Shown: positions 36,557 to 44,462, counted from the first letter of the stretch. The stretch: 59,768 nucleotides of DNA from Pseudomonadota bacterium (GCA_021325365.1 JAJPHF010000122.1:1-59768), one strand, 5' to 3'. Translations and numbers: made by a program. Notes: a model not told the origin generated them from the letters alone.

Positions 36557-36565
36557 CTCTTCCCC

Positions 36566-36607
36566 GGCGGGGCTGGAGCGAGCGGCGCGACTCGCCCCAG
36601 CCCCGCC
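36566..36607. terminator. Hairpin between the small membrane gene and the isochorismatase-like gene
   Basis: GGCGGGGCTGG (36566-36576) pairs with CCAGCCCCGCC (36597-36607), 11 bp perfect, and an inner GCGAG/CTCGC pairing extends it. It sits between two convergent genes and can serve both. Confidence 0.55.
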
Positions 36608-36635
36608 TCCCCCCTGACTCGGGTGCGGAGCGCCT

Positions 36636-37280
36636 CTACTGGAAGCTGATCAGGTCCGTGCGGGACAAGGTCACGGCGCGCTCGCGCAGCGGCTCGTTGT
36701 CCGGGTTGGTGAAGCCGGGCTGGTTGAGCAGCTGGTAGCGCGTGAGCAGGACGGCGAAGTCGTCCGGCGCCGACATCCCGTCCTCGGGGACCACGACGGT
36801 ATAGCCGCGGGTGTTCGCGTCGAACGAGGTGTAGAGCACGGCGCCGTTGGCGGCGGTGCCGACGATGATGGCGGTGCGGATGCCATGGCTGCGCAGGAGG
36901 TCGTCGAGCTGCGTATTGTAGAACTTGTCCGCGCTGCTCGTGACCACCGGATCGTCCGGGCGCGGGGCCACCTCGGGCAAGATCGTGGTGCCCGGCGCCG
37001 TGGTGTTCGAGTACACGACGAAGACGTTGGCCTGGCGAGCGCGGTCGAGCAGGCCCGCGATGGCGGGCAGCGTCGCCTGGCAGCCTGGCCGCGGGCCGCA
37101 GACGGCGCTGTTGATGTCGAGCACCAGGTAGGCCGTGGTGGCGGGGTCGAGCGTGACGGCGGCCGGCGCGGGGATCGTGGGTATCGCCTGCGCGCTGACG
37201 GCTGGCGCGGCCGCGGGCAGCAGGCTCGGTAGGAGCGCCGCGAGCAGGGCGACGAGGGCAATCAGCCGGTGACGGTGCAT
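36636..37280 (-). CDS. Secreted isochorismatase-like hydrolase
   Basis: 214 residues from the ATG at 37280 (GGGAGGGAGG). A signal peptide (about 5-32) is followed by the isochorismatase fold: TAYLVLDINSAVCG (first catalytic Asp), ANVFVVYSNT, a Lys in SADKFYNTQLDDLLRSHG, then IIVGTAANGAVLYTSFDANTRGY. In cysteine hydrolases of this family the segment before the last helix reads T-N-x-C-V; here the position of Cys is Ala (NGAV). It may therefore be a non-cysteine member like the true isochorismatases, or inactive. Export is unusual for the family. Convergent with the small membrane gene. Confidence 0.8.
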   Translation of the reverse strand: MHRHRLIALVALLAALLPSLLPAAAPAVSAQAIPTIPAPAAVTLDPATTAYLVLDINSAVCGPRPGCQATLPAIAGLLDRARQANVFVVYSNTTAPGTTILPEVAPRPDDPVVTSSADKFYNTQLDDLLRSHGIRTAIIVGTAANGAVLYTSFDANTRGYTVVVPEDGMSAPDDFAVLLTRYQLLNQPGFTNPDNEPLRERAVTLSRTDLISFQ

Positions 37281-37452
37281 GGTCCTCCCTCCCAACGATT
37301 GCGGCTAGCGCGCGGCCGCCGCGGCCGCCGCGCTGCTGGCGCCTACTGTAGCACGCTTCGCGGCAGGCCGCCGCGGCCGATTCGCCGGGCGGCCTGCGTA
37401 TGGCGCGAGCCGCGTCGCGACCCGTCCGGGGCTGCTGCTCAGGCGCGGCGGC

Positions 37453-37983
37453 TCAGCGAGCGGCGGGCACGGTGCTCGGCAGGGGGGCGACGTGGCCGCA
37501 CTGCTGGCAGGTGCGGTGCGCCTCCGAGCCGTAGAACTCCTCGTAGACGCGCGAGACCGGGTCCTGGTGGTAGTCGGGCACGTAGCGCGACGTCTCGTAG
37601 AGCTTGGCGCCGCACTGGTCGCAGTACCAGACGAAGCGGTCGTCCTCGTCGTGATGGCGCTGGCGCTCCAGTACCAGCAGGAAGGCGTCGGGCGCGAAGT
37701 GCGGCGAATGGGGCGTGCCGGCCGGGCAGTAGACGACCTCGCCTTCCTGCAAGGTGGCGACCTTTCGCTCGCCCTCGGGGGTGATGTAGTGCAAGTCCAG
37801 CGTGCCCTTGATCACGTACATGACCTCGTCGCTCGGGTCGATGTGGAACTCGCTGCGGCCGACGCGCCCGCGGGCGACGAAGGCGACGCTGTGCGGCTCC
37901 TGCCAGAGGACGTTCACGGGTTTCGGAGCATTGCTGAGGGCGCTGGTAATCTCCGCGAGGTTGACGACGTTCAGCTCGCTCAT
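37453..37983 (-). CDS. nbaC: 3-hydroxyanthranilate 3,4-dioxygenase
   Basis: 176 residues from the ATG at 37983 (GGGGAG). The cupin iron site has H47, E53 and H92 (EFHIDPSDEVMYVIKG, AGTPHSPHF), with the substrate-contact arginines R43 and R107 in place (VGRSEFH, LERQRHH). The C-terminal rubredoxin-like site of the bacterial enzymes is present: CDQC (121-124) and CQQC (159-162). It opens the ring of 3-hydroxyanthranilate in tryptophan/kynurenine degradation. No other kynurenine gene is adjacent, so its substrate could be a related aminophenol acid. Confidence 0.88.
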   Translation of the reverse strand: MSELNVVNLAEITSALSNAPKPVNVLWQEPHSVAFVARGRVGRSEFHIDPSDEVMYVIKGTLDLHYITPEGERKVATLQEGEVVYCPAGTPHSPHFAPDAFLLVLERQRHHDEDDRFVWYCDQCGAKLYETSRYVPDYHQDPVSRVYEEFYGSEAHRTCQQCGHVAPLPSTVPAAR

Positions 37984-38240
37984 GGCTCTCTCCCCTCGCT
38001 GCGCGGCGCACATCGCCGCGGCCCGGGTCCGGGGCCGCGCGTCCATAATATACGGCAGCAAGCTCTGTCCCTTGCAGGCGAGGCCGTCCGGCGCACGAAA
38101 AACGCCCGAGGCCCTGCCGCTGGAGGGACCCTGGGCGCCCCATATCGCGCCGGCCGTGGCGGTTAAAATGGGTGCTCGGCCAGCGCGCCACCTCTTCACT
38201 AGAGAAGATGGTTGGCGCGGGGTCAGCGTTCGGGGGAGGC

Positions 38241-38438
38241 TTAGGCGGGCCGACGAGTGCGCGACGGCTCGGGCGGCTTCTGGCGGGCCGCCCGGCGTGC
38301 CTTCAACGCGGCGATCTCCGCGCGGAACGCCGCCCGCGCCTCGGGGTCTGGCCGCACCAGACCGGTCGTCTCGTCGAGGACGCCGTGCCGAGCCTGGTCG
38401 AGAATCTCCTGGACAGTGGGCCAGCGTCGGTCGGCCAT
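38241..38438 (-). CDS. Small hypothetical protein downstream of the JAB-domain gene
   Basis: 65 residues from the ATG at 38438, GGAGG 5 bases upstream. WPTVQEILDQARHGVLDETT is followed by a long Ala/Arg/Glu helix (ARAAFRAEIAALKARRAARQ) and a basic tail. It begins 13 bases after the JAB-like gene ends, same strand, so the two form a pair. No family is recognised. A role as partner or neutraliser of the JAB protein is possible but unproven. Confidence 0.55.
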   Translation of the reverse strand: MADRRWPTVQEILDQARHGVLDETTGLVRPDPEARAAFRAEIAALKARRAARQKPPEPSRTRRPA

Positions 38439-38451
38439 GATGCCCTCCGGC

Positions 38452-39189
38452 TCAGCGTTCAAGACGATCATACCGCAACCGGAGTCGTGGCGCGATGCGC
38501 TGCATGACCTCGTGCAATTGTTGCCGGTGCGCCTCTTCCGGCAACAGCGTACCGGCTTCAATGAGCGCATCGTAGCGTGCGTCGAGCGCCGCGTCGGTAT
38601 CGCTCCAGGCAATCAGCCCATCCTCGGGGCTCGCCGTGGCCTGCCCACGGCGCTTAGTGAGGACGTGCCAGGCCCCATCGCGTCCCACCGCCGCCATAGT
38701 GCGGATCTCGGGATGAGCCAACAGCAGGGCGAGGTCCTGGGCGGAGAGGCTCGTGTTCGCCGGGTGAGTATGGAGCTGGACGTAGCGACGCCCCGGGCGC
38801 AGCAGCCCTAGCTGTGACTCCAAATGAATACGGTCCGCCTGCCCCTCGAGCGTTGGGCCAAGGGGGCGGCCGGTATCCGCGTCGAGCACGGCCCCTACCT
38901 CCACCCCGGACTGGGCCGTCCGTTGACGCAGGATTTCCCCCGCTCCCGCGATGCGCGGTGCGGCTTCGGCCGACACACCATGCGCGCGTAGCAAGGCCAC
39001 GACTTCGGGGCGATTACCCTCCGACGCGCCACCGGCGCCACTGCCGCCGCCTCCGCCGCCCCGATCGCCAGTGGACTCGCCGACCCGGATGCTGGCCACC
39101 AGTTGCCCCGCCTCCTTACGCCCAAGCGCTTCTTGTAGACTGGCCTCGCGCCGCATCGTACCCCACCGCGGATCGTGCGTGCGATGCAC
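38452..39189 (-). CDS. JAB/MPN-like metalloprotease domain protein, N-terminus uncertain
   Basis: About 245 residues from a GTG at 39189 with GGAGG 5 bases upstream. An ATG at 39156 is an alternative, and the frame is open, without a start, back to a stop near 39236. The N-terminal 45 residues are basic and helical, then a Gly-rich linker (DRGGGGGGSGAGG). The C-terminal half carries YVQLHTHPANTSLSAQDLAL, a JAMM motif of the form H-x-H-P...S-x-x-D with one residue fewer than canonical, as in phage- and toxin-associated JAB proteins. An upstream Glu (VEVGAVLDADTG region) would be the fourth ligand. It may be the remaining tail of a larger phage or toxin protein. Function unproven. Confidence 0.6.
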   Translation of the reverse strand: MHRTHDPRWGTMRREASLQEALGRKEAGQLVASIRVGESTGDRGGGGGGSGAGGASEGNRPEVVALLRAHGVSAEAAPRIAGAGEILRQRTAQSGVEVGAVLDADTGRPLGPTLEGQADRIHLESQLGLLRPGRRYVQLHTHPANTSLSAQDLALLLAHPEIRTMAAVGRDGAWHVLTKRRGQATASPEDGLIAWSDTDAALDARYDALIEAGTLLPEEAHRQQLHEVMQRIAPRLRLRYDRLER

Positions 39190-39258
39190 CAATGCCTCCG
39201 TGCCGGCGCGGGAGAGCTGGCCAGCGCGGCGGTTGAGCTACTCGGCAGTCGGCGGCCG

Positions 39259-39305
39259 TTGACGGGAGTTTTGGGGCGGCAGTAGAATACTGACGAATCT
39301 AGTCA
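39259..39305 (+). promoter_or_regulatory. Promoter and operator-like dyad of the Rrf2-cysteine operon
   Basis: TTGACG (39259-39264) and TAGAAT (39283-39288) are separated by 18 bases. At the expected transcription start lies TGAC-N7-GTCA (39291-39305), a dyad placed where a repressor such as the Rrf2 protein encoded 20 bases downstream would block transcription. Confidence 0.65.
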
Positions 39306-39324
39306 ACAATAATGGGGTGGGCCG

Positions 39325-39759
39325 GTGAAGATCTCGATGCGCAGCGACTACGGGGGCCGGGCGCTCCTGTACCTCGCCGAGCGCTACGGCCAAGGCCCCA
39401 TTCAGAGCGGCGAGATCGCCGCCCAGCAGAACATCCCCGAGACGTACCTGGAGCAGCTCCTCGTGGTGCTGCGCCGCGCCGGGCTCGTTCGCAGCCTGCG
39501 CGGCCCGGCCGGCGGCCACATGCTGGCGCGGCCGCCGCGCGACATCCGCCTCGGCGAGGTCGTGGCCGCGATGGAGGGGCCGTCACAGACCCTGGCCTGC
39601 TCGGACCAGCGGGGCTGCCGGGTGAACCCCGGCTGCGTGCTGTACGACGTGTGGAACGAGCTGGAGTCGACCTCGCGCGCTATCGTCGACGGGGTCACGC
39701 TCGCCGACCTGCTGGAGCGCCAGGAGGCGACCCAGCGCCGCGTGATGTACCACATCTGA
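39325..39759 (+). CDS. Rrf2 family regulator with IscR-like cluster cysteines
   Basis: 144 residues from the GTG at 39325, which gives the family start [20 protein letters not shown]. The winged helix-turn-helix ([35 protein letters not shown]) matches Rrf2/IscR/CymR. Cysteines C92, C98 and C104 have the same spacing and numbering as the 2Fe-2S ligands of E. coli IscR, so it probably senses iron-sulfur or sulfur status. It is the first gene of the cysteine cluster and has its own promoter with a dyad. The likely role is repression of the downstream sulfur genes when sulfide/cysteine is sufficient (inference). Confidence 0.92.
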   Translation: MKISMRSDYGGRALLYLAERYGQGPIQSGEIAAQQNIPETYLEQLLVVLRRAGLVRSLRGPAGGHMLARPPRDIRLGEVVAAMEGPSQTLACSDQRGCRVNPGCVLYDVWNELESTSRAIVDGVTLADLLERQEATQRRVMYHI

Positions 39760-39791
39760 GCCGGTGCGAGAGAGACGGATGGCCCAGACGC

Positions 39792-39878
39792 GCCCTCACC
39801 CCGGCCCTCTCCCAGGGGGAGAGGGCGCAGGACGCGGGGAACGCCCTCACCCCGGCCCTCTCCCAGGGGGAGAGGGGG
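39792..39878 (+). repeat. Two direct REP units upstream of (or within) cysK
   Basis: Two near-identical units (about 39792-39826 and 39843-39878) of GCCCTCACCCCGGCCCTCTC followed by CCAGGGGGAGAGGG. The second ends at the cysK GTG and provides its GGGGGAGAGGG ribosome site. If translation started further up (GTG 39764 or ATG 39779), each unit would encode [11 protein letters not shown]. Confidence 0.8.
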
Positions 39879-40813
39879 TGACCGCCGTGCCCGGCGTGCG
39901 GCCGCTGGTAGTGGATAGCGTGCTCGGCCTGATCGGCAACACGCCGCTCGTGCGCCTGGGCCGCGTGACGCCGGCGGGCGCGGCGACCGTGCTGGGCAAG
40001 CTGGAGTCGCTCAACCCGGCCGGCAGCGTGAAGGACCGCATCGCGCTGGCGATGATCGCGGCGGCCGAGCGCGAGGGGCGGCTGCGGCCGGGCGCGACGA
40101 TCGTCGAGCCGACGAGCGGCAATACGGGGATCGGCCTGGCGATGGTCGCGGCGGCGCGCGGCTACCGGCTCATCCTGACGATGCCGGAGGACATGACGCT
40201 GGAGCGGCGGCGGCTGCTGGCGCGCTTCGGCGCCGAGCTGATCCTGACGCCGGCCATCGAGGGCATGTCGGGCGCGGTGTTCGCGGCGCAAGAGCTGCTG
40301 AACCAGCACCCGGACTACTTCATGCCGGGGCAGTTCGACAATCCGGCGAATCCGGCGGTGCACCGCGCGACGACGGCCGAGGAGATCTGGACGGCCACGG
40401 CGGGGCAGATCGACGCGTTCGTGGCGGGGGTCGGCACGGGCGGCACGATCACCGGGGTGGGGCAGGTGCTGAAGGAGCGCCGCCCGACGGCGCGGGTCGT
40501 GGCCGTCGAGCCCGCGCGCTCGCCAGTGCTGGCCGGCGGCCGGCCGCGCCCGCACGCGATCCAGGGCATCGGCGCGAGCTTCGTGCCGAGCGTGCTGGAC
40601 CGCACGGTCGTCGACGAGCTGGTGGCCGTGCGGGACGAGGACGCGATCGAGATGGCGCTGCGGCTGACGCGCGAGGAGGGGCTGCTGGTCGGCGTGTCGG
40701 CCGGCGCCAACGTCTGGGCCGCGCTGCGCGTGGCGGGGAGCCTCGCGCCCGAGCAGGTCGTGGTGACGATCCTGCCCGACACGGGCGAGCGCTATCTGAC
40801 GATGGAATGGTAG
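39878..40813 (+). CDS. cysK: Cysteine synthase (CysK/CysM-type, PLP-dependent)
   Basis: 311 residues from the GTG at 39878, where the normal family start follows ([19 protein letters not shown]). The frame is open to 39764, but the extra about 35 residues are REP-encoded. The PLP lysine is K52 in [11 protein letters not shown], the substrate loop is [12 protein letters not shown], and the phosphate cup is [12 protein letters not shown]. It catalyses beta-replacement of O-acetylserine (or O-phosphoserine) with sulfide or a thiocarboxylated carrier. It is second in the operon after the Rrf2 gene. The closeness of carrier and E1 genes suggests that at least one of the two synthases here uses the carrier. 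Confidence 0.92.
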   Translation: MTAVPGVRPLVVDSVLGLIGNTPLVRLGRVTPAGAATVLGKLESLNPAGSVKDRIALAMIAAAEREGRLRPGATIVEPTSGNTGIGLAMVAAARGYRLILTMPEDMTLERRRLLARFGAELILTPAIEGMSGAVFAAQELLNQHPDYFMPGQFDNPANPAVHRATTAEEIWTATAGQIDAFVAGVGTGGTITGVGQVLKERRPTARVVAVEPARSPVLAGGRPRPHAIQGIGASFVPSVLDRTVVDELVAVRDEDAIEMALRLTREEGLLVGVSAGANVWAALRVAGSLAPEQVVVTILPDTGERYLTMEW

Positions 40814-40830
40814 GAGCAGACGCCCCGTCC

Positions 40831-40862
40831 GCCCTCGCCATGAGGGGATGGGGGAGGGGGCG
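40831..40862 (+). repeat. Degenerate REP unit between cysK and the carrier-E1 gene
   Basis: GCCCTCGCCATGAGGGGATGGGGGAGGGGGC belongs to the CCCTC...GGGGGAGGG family but its stem is poor. It lies in the 73-base gap of the operon. Confidence 0.5.
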
Positions 40863-40886
40863 CCAGGCCCCGGGAGGAAGTAGGTA

Positions 40887-41978
40887 ATGGTTGCGGTCTA
40901 CGTGCCCACGTCGCTGCGGCGGCTGACGGACGGACAGGCGAAGGTGGAGGCGCAGGGCGCCACGCTGGCAGCCGTCCTCGACGATCTGGAAGGGCGCTTC
41001 CCGGGCTTCCGCCAGGCGCTCGTGGCCGACGACGGCGAGCTGCACCGCTTCGTCAACGTCTTCGTGAACCAGCAGGAGGTGGGCGACGCGGTGGGCGTGG
41101 CGACGCCGATCGGCCAGGCGGACGAGGTAGCGTTCATCCCGGCGATTGCCGGGGGGGCGACGCCGTTCACGCCGGTGCAGGTGCAGCGCTACAGCCGCCA
41201 CCTGATCCTGCCGGAAATCGGGCCGCGCGGCCAGCGCAAGCTGCTGAACGCGAAGGTGCTGCTCATCGGCGCGGGCGGGCTGGGCTCGCCGGCGGCGCTG
41301 TATCTCGCCGCGGCGGGCGTGGGCACGCTGGGCCTGATCGACTTCGACGAGGTCGACCTGACGAACCTGCACCGCCAGATCCTGCACGGCCACAAGGACA
41401 TCGGCCGCCACAAGCTGGACTCGGCGCGCGACCGCCTGGCCGACGTGAACCCGGACGTGCAGGTGGTGCCGCACTCGGTGGCGCTGTCGTCGGAGAACGC
41501 GCTGGAGATCATCGGCCAGTACGACATCGTCGTGAACGGCTGCGACAACTTCCCGACGCGCTATCTGACGAACGACGCCTGCGTGCTGCTGAAGAAGCCG
41601 CTGGTGGACGGCAGCATCTTCAAGTTCGACGGGCAGGCGACGGTGTTCCTGCCGGGGCAGGGCTGCTACCGCTGCCTCTTCCCGGCGCCGCCGCCGCCCG
41701 GCTCGGTGCCGAGCTGTGCCGAGGGCGGCGTGCTGGGCGTGCTGCCGGGGATCATCGGCTGCATCCAGGCGATCGAGACGATCAAGCTGATTCTGGGGCT
41801 GGGCGAGTCCCTGGCCGGGCGGCTGCTGCTGTTCGACGCGCTGGCGATGGAGTTCCGCGAGGTGAAGCTGCGCCGCGACCCGGAGTGCCCGGTCTGCGGC
41901 GACAACCCGACGATCACGGAGCTGATCGACTACGTGGAGTTCTGCGGCTTGCCGCGCGAGTCGGCGCTGATCGGCTGA
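40887..41978 (+). CDS. Fusion of a MoaD/ThiS-like sulfur carrier with a ThiF/MoeB-type E1 enzyme
   Basis: 363 residues, GGGAGGAAG upstream. Residues 1-90 are a beta-grasp carrier ending in AIAGG (Gly-Gly at 89-90), closely similar to the free 91-residue carrier encoded next. Residues about 98-360 are the adenylating E1 domain: LIGAGGLGSPAALYLAAAGV (nucleotide loop), DFDEVDLTNLHRQILH, the cysteine of SCAEGGVLGVLPG (C277), and zinc pairs CYRC and CPVC. E1 enzymes adenylate the C-terminal Gly of the carrier so that it can receive sulfur. In the fused copy the Gly-Gly is followed by ATPFTP, so it cannot act as a carrier unless cleaved. Part of the cysteine operon. Confidence 0.93.
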   Translation: MVAVYVPTSLRRLTDGQAKVEAQGATLAAVLDDLEGRFPGFRQALVADDGELHRFVNVFVNQQEVGDAVGVATPIGQADEVAFIPAIAGGATPFTPVQVQRYSRHLILPEIGPRGQRKLLNAKVLLIGAGGLGSPAALYLAAAGVGTLGLIDFDEVDLTNLHRQILHGHKDIGRHKLDSARDRLADVNPDVQVVPHSVALSSENALEIIGQYDIVVNGCDNFPTRYLTNDACVLLKKPLVDGSIFKFDGQATVFLPGQGCYRCLFPAPPPPGSVPSCAEGGVLGVLPGIIGCIQAIETIKLILGLGESLAGRLLLFDALAMEFREVKLRRDPECPVCGDNPTITELIDYVEFCGLPRESALIG

Positions 41979-42003
41979 TGCCGTCATCCCCTGGAGTAAT
42001 GAG

Positions 42004-42279
42004 ATGGCTGTGAGCGTACGCATTCCCCCGATCCTGCGCGAGACGACCGGCGGCGAGCGAGCGGTCGAGAGCGACGCGCCGACGGTGGCGGCGGTGCTGG
42101 CGGACATCGACCAGCGGCACCCGGGGTTCCACGACCGGCTGTTCTCGGACGACGGCGAGCTACGCCGCTTCGTGAACATTTACGTCAACGACGAGGACAT
42201 CCGCTACCTGGACCAGCTCGACACCCCGGTGCAGGATGGCGATACGGTCTCCATCCTGCCGGCGGTGGCGGGGGGATGA
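42004..42279 (+). CDS. MoaD/CysO-like sulfur carrier protein
   Basis: 91 residues, GGAG before the ATG, ending exactly in PAVAGG, the free C-terminal di-glycine needed for thiocarboxylation. The beta-grasp pattern is VSVRIPPILRETTGGERAVE, AAVLADIDQRHPGFHDRL, DGELRRFVNIYVNDEDIRYL and GDTVSILPAVAGG. With the E1 and CysM encoded either side and a JAMM protease at the end, it corresponds to CysO of the mycobacterial pathway: thiocarboxylated carrier plus serine-derived acceptor gives carrier-cysteine, and the protease frees cysteine. Confidence 0.93.
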   Translation: MAVSVRIPPILRETTGGERAVESDAPTVAAVLADIDQRHPGFHDRLFSDDGELRRFVNIYVNDEDIRYLDQLDTPVQDGDTVSILPAVAGG

Positions 42280-42390
42280 CCCCTCACCCCCCTACCCCCC
42301 TCTCCCCCACAGGGGAAAGGGGGGAGCCAGCCGCGGCGGCGGTGCCGGGAAGTCCCCGCCCCCTATTGGGGGCGGGGGTTGGGGGAGAGG
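42280..42390 (+). repeat. Bipartite REP element, direct copy
   Basis: Two hairpins (CTCTCCCCCACAGGGGAAAG... and CCCCGCCCCCTATTGGGGGC...) joined by a spacer with AGCCGCGGCGG. This is the same composite as 24466-24585 in the opposite orientation. It lies between the carrier and cysM genes, where it may shape or stabilise the operon mRNA. Confidence 0.7.
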
Positions 42391-42430
42391 GTCTCGCTCC
42401 GCCCCGGACACGATAGAGTAAGGAACCCTG

Positions 42431-43414
42431 ATGGCAATGCGGCAGCCGCAAGCGATGCGGCCAGAGGCAGCGGGGCCGACCGGCCCGTTCGCCGACGTCG
42501 TGGCGGCGATCGGTCATACGCCGTTGGTGGAGCTGCAGCGCTTCAGCCCAAAGCCGGGCGTGCGCATCTTCGCCAAGCTGGAGGGGCACAACCCCACCGG
42601 CAGCGTGAAGGACCGCATCGCGCGGCAGATGATCGAGGCGGCCGAGCGGGAGGGCCGGCTGCGGCCCGGCCAGACGCTGCTGGAGCCGACGAGCGGCAAC
42701 ACGGGCATCGCGCTGGCGATGATCGGGCAGCGCAAGGGCTACAAGCTGATCGCGGTGATGCCCGAGAACGTGAGCGAGGAGCGGCGTCAGCTGCTCAAGC
42801 TGTACGGCGCCACGATCGTCGGCTCGGACCCCACGAAGGGCTCGAACGGCGCGATCGAGGTGGCGCACGCGATGGCCGCGGCCGATCCGTCGCTGTACAT
42901 GCTCGACCAGTACGCGAACCCGGCCAACTGGCAGGCGCACTACGAGACGACGGGGCCGGAGATCGTCGCGGCGCTGCCCGACGTGGACGTGTTCGTGGCG
43001 GGGCTGGGCACCGGCGGCACGCTGATGGGGGTGGGGCGCTACTTGAAAGCGCACAATCCGAGCGTGCGGGTGATCGCCGCCGAGCCCGACCAGGGCGAGC
43101 TAGTGTCGGGCCTGCGCAGCCTGGCCGACGGCTTCATCCCGCCGATCTTCGACCCGAGCGTGCTGAACGGCAAGGTGATCATCAACACGCCGAACGCCGT
43201 GGCGCTGACGCGCGAGCTGGCGGCGCGGGAGGGCATCTTCGCGGGCGTGTCGTCGGGCGGCGCGCTGCACTGCGCGCTGCGGGTGGCGCGGCGGATGGAG
43301 CGCGGCAACGTCGTGGTACTATTTGCCGACGGCGGCTGGAAGTACCTCAGCACGGGCCTCTGGTCGGCGGAGGGCGCCGACAGCGAGGCGCTGAGCAGCC
43401 AGCTACTCTGGTAA
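42431..43414 (+). CDS. cysM: Cysteine synthase, CysM-like (probable sulfur-carrier-dependent)
   Basis: 327 residues from the ATG at 42431 (AAGGA upstream). The PLP lysine is K60 in [13 protein letters not shown]. The substrate loop is [13 protein letters not shown] and the phosphate cup is GLGTGGTLMGVG. Of the two synthases in the operon, this one lies directly after the free carrier and before the JAMM protease, matching the order cysO-cysM and the associated mec of Mycobacterium. Its likely reaction is transfer of the thiocarboxylate sulfur to an O-phosphoserine- or O-acetylserine-derived aminoacrylate. The C-terminus ends SSQLLW, without the extra cap of MetB-type proteins. Confidence 0.92.
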   Translation: MAMRQPQAMRPEAAGPTGPFADVVAAIGHTPLVELQRFSPKPGVRIFAKLEGHNPTGSVKDRIARQMIEAAEREGRLRPGQTLLEPTSGNTGIALAMIGQRKGYKLIAVMPENVSEERRQLLKLYGATIVGSDPTKGSNGAIEVAHAMAAADPSLYMLDQYANPANWQAHYETTGPEIVAALPDVDVFVAGLGTGGTLMGVGRYLKAHNPSVRVIAAEPDQGELVSGLRSLADGFIPPIFDPSVLNGKVIINTPNAVALTRELAAREGIFAGVSSGGALHCALRVARRMERGNVVVLFADGGWKYLSTGLWSAEGADSEALSSQLLW

Positions 43415-43505
43415 ACCCTCGATCTGGCGCCGCGAATGGGGCTGATTCGCTCGCCGGCGGACCGCCCGCGCGGACTGATAGTCGATTGAGCCGCGAGGAG
43501 GGCGG

Positions 43506-43913
43506 GTGGTCTACATCTCTCGGGCGATGCTGGACGAGATGATCGCGCATGCCCAGGCGGGCCTGCCGTACGAGGCCTGCGGCATGGTGGCGGGCAAGGG
43601 CGACCGCGCGACGCGCGTCTATCCGGCGCACAACGCCGAGGCGAGCGAGGTGCGCTACCTGATGGAGCCGCGCGATCAGCTCCGGATCATGCAGGACATG
43701 GAGGACCACGACTGGGACCTCCTGGGCATCTTCCACTCCCATACCCACACCCCCGCTTATCCCTCGCAGACCGACGTGTCGTTGGCCTACTATCCCGACG
43801 CCTACTACATCATCGTGTCGCTGCAAGACCGCGCGAACCCCAGCGTGCGCGCCTTCCGCATCCTCGACGGCCGCATCCACGAGGAGTCGATCGAGGAGCC
43901 GCCCCCGGACTAG
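43506..43913 (+). CDS. mec: JAMM/MPN+ metalloprotease, Mec-like
   Basis: 135 residues from the GTG at 43506 (GAGGAGGG). The zinc site is complete: E24 in PYEACGMVAG, H77-x-H79, S87 and D90 in FHSHTHTPAYPSQTD. Proteins of this form next to CysO/CysM release cysteine from the carrier-cysteine adduct (Mec of M. tuberculosis). The Ala-Tyr-Pro-Ser box (AYPS) is as in that family. It ends the cysteine operon, 91 bases after cysM. Confidence 0.93.
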   Translation: MVYISRAMLDEMIAHAQAGLPYEACGMVAGKGDRATRVYPAHNAEASEVRYLMEPRDQLRIMQDMEDHDWDLLGIFHSHTHTPAYPSQTDVSLAYYPDAYYIIVSLQDRANPSVRAFRILDGRIHEESIEEPPPD

Positions 43914-44095
43914 CTCGACCCCTCCTCCCCGCCCGCCTGCCACCAAGACGTTGCATAGAGATGAGACTTCCCTTATACTGCGCGCCGTGGTCCGCGCGGT
44001 CTCCGCGGCTGGCCCGCGGCGTAGGTCGAGCGTCGCCGGCGATGGGCGCGGAGCCCCAGGAGCGCGGCCAACGATCAGGGAGGAGGACCTGCAAC

Positions 44096-44389
44096 GTGAG
44101 CTTTGTGGACAAGCCGCTCAAGTGCCGTGAGTGCGACGTGGAGTTCGTCTTCACGGCCGGCGAGCAGGCGTTTTTCGCCGAGAAGGGGTTGATGAACGAC
44201 CCGCAGCGCTGCCCGGAGTGCCGAGCCGTGCGGCGGCGGGAGCGGTTGGGGCGTGAGCCCCGCGAGATGCACCCGGTCACCTGCGCGGCCTGCGGCGTCG
44301 AGACGACGGTGCCGTTCCTGCCGCGCTACGACCGTCCGGTGTACTGCAGCACCTGCTTCGAGCGGGTGCGGGTCGGCGCCGAGGTCTAG
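44096..44389 (+). CDS. Zinc-ribbon domain protein (zf-trcl-like)
   Basis: 97 residues from the GTG at 44096, with GGAGGAGG 9 bases upstream; longer frames are rejected because this start gives the family N-terminus VSFVDKPLKCRECDVEF. The first ribbon is KCREC ... RCPEC (with the conserved FTAGEQAFFAEKG between), the second CAACG ... YCSTC with RPVYC. Both four-cysteine sites are intact. Members are widespread in Chloroflexota-type genomes with unknown, probably nucleic-acid-related function. 182 bases after the Mec-like gene, so it may be a separate unit. Confidence 0.85.
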   Translation: MSFVDKPLKCRECDVEFVFTAGEQAFFAEKGLMNDPQRCPECRAVRRRERLGREPREMHPVTCAACGVETTVPFLPRYDRPVYCSTCFERVRVGAEV

Positions 44390-44462
44390 CCGCCCGGGCC
44401 CGGTGCCGGGGCCCTGGCCGGCGGGCCAACCCGCCGCCATCCTAGCGGCCTGTGGCGGCCGC

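Noticed and set aside
38221..38240. GTCAGCGTTCGGGGG as another IS66-like end
   Set aside because: It lacks the GTAA start and the CAGNCCCCC tail; no partner end nearby.
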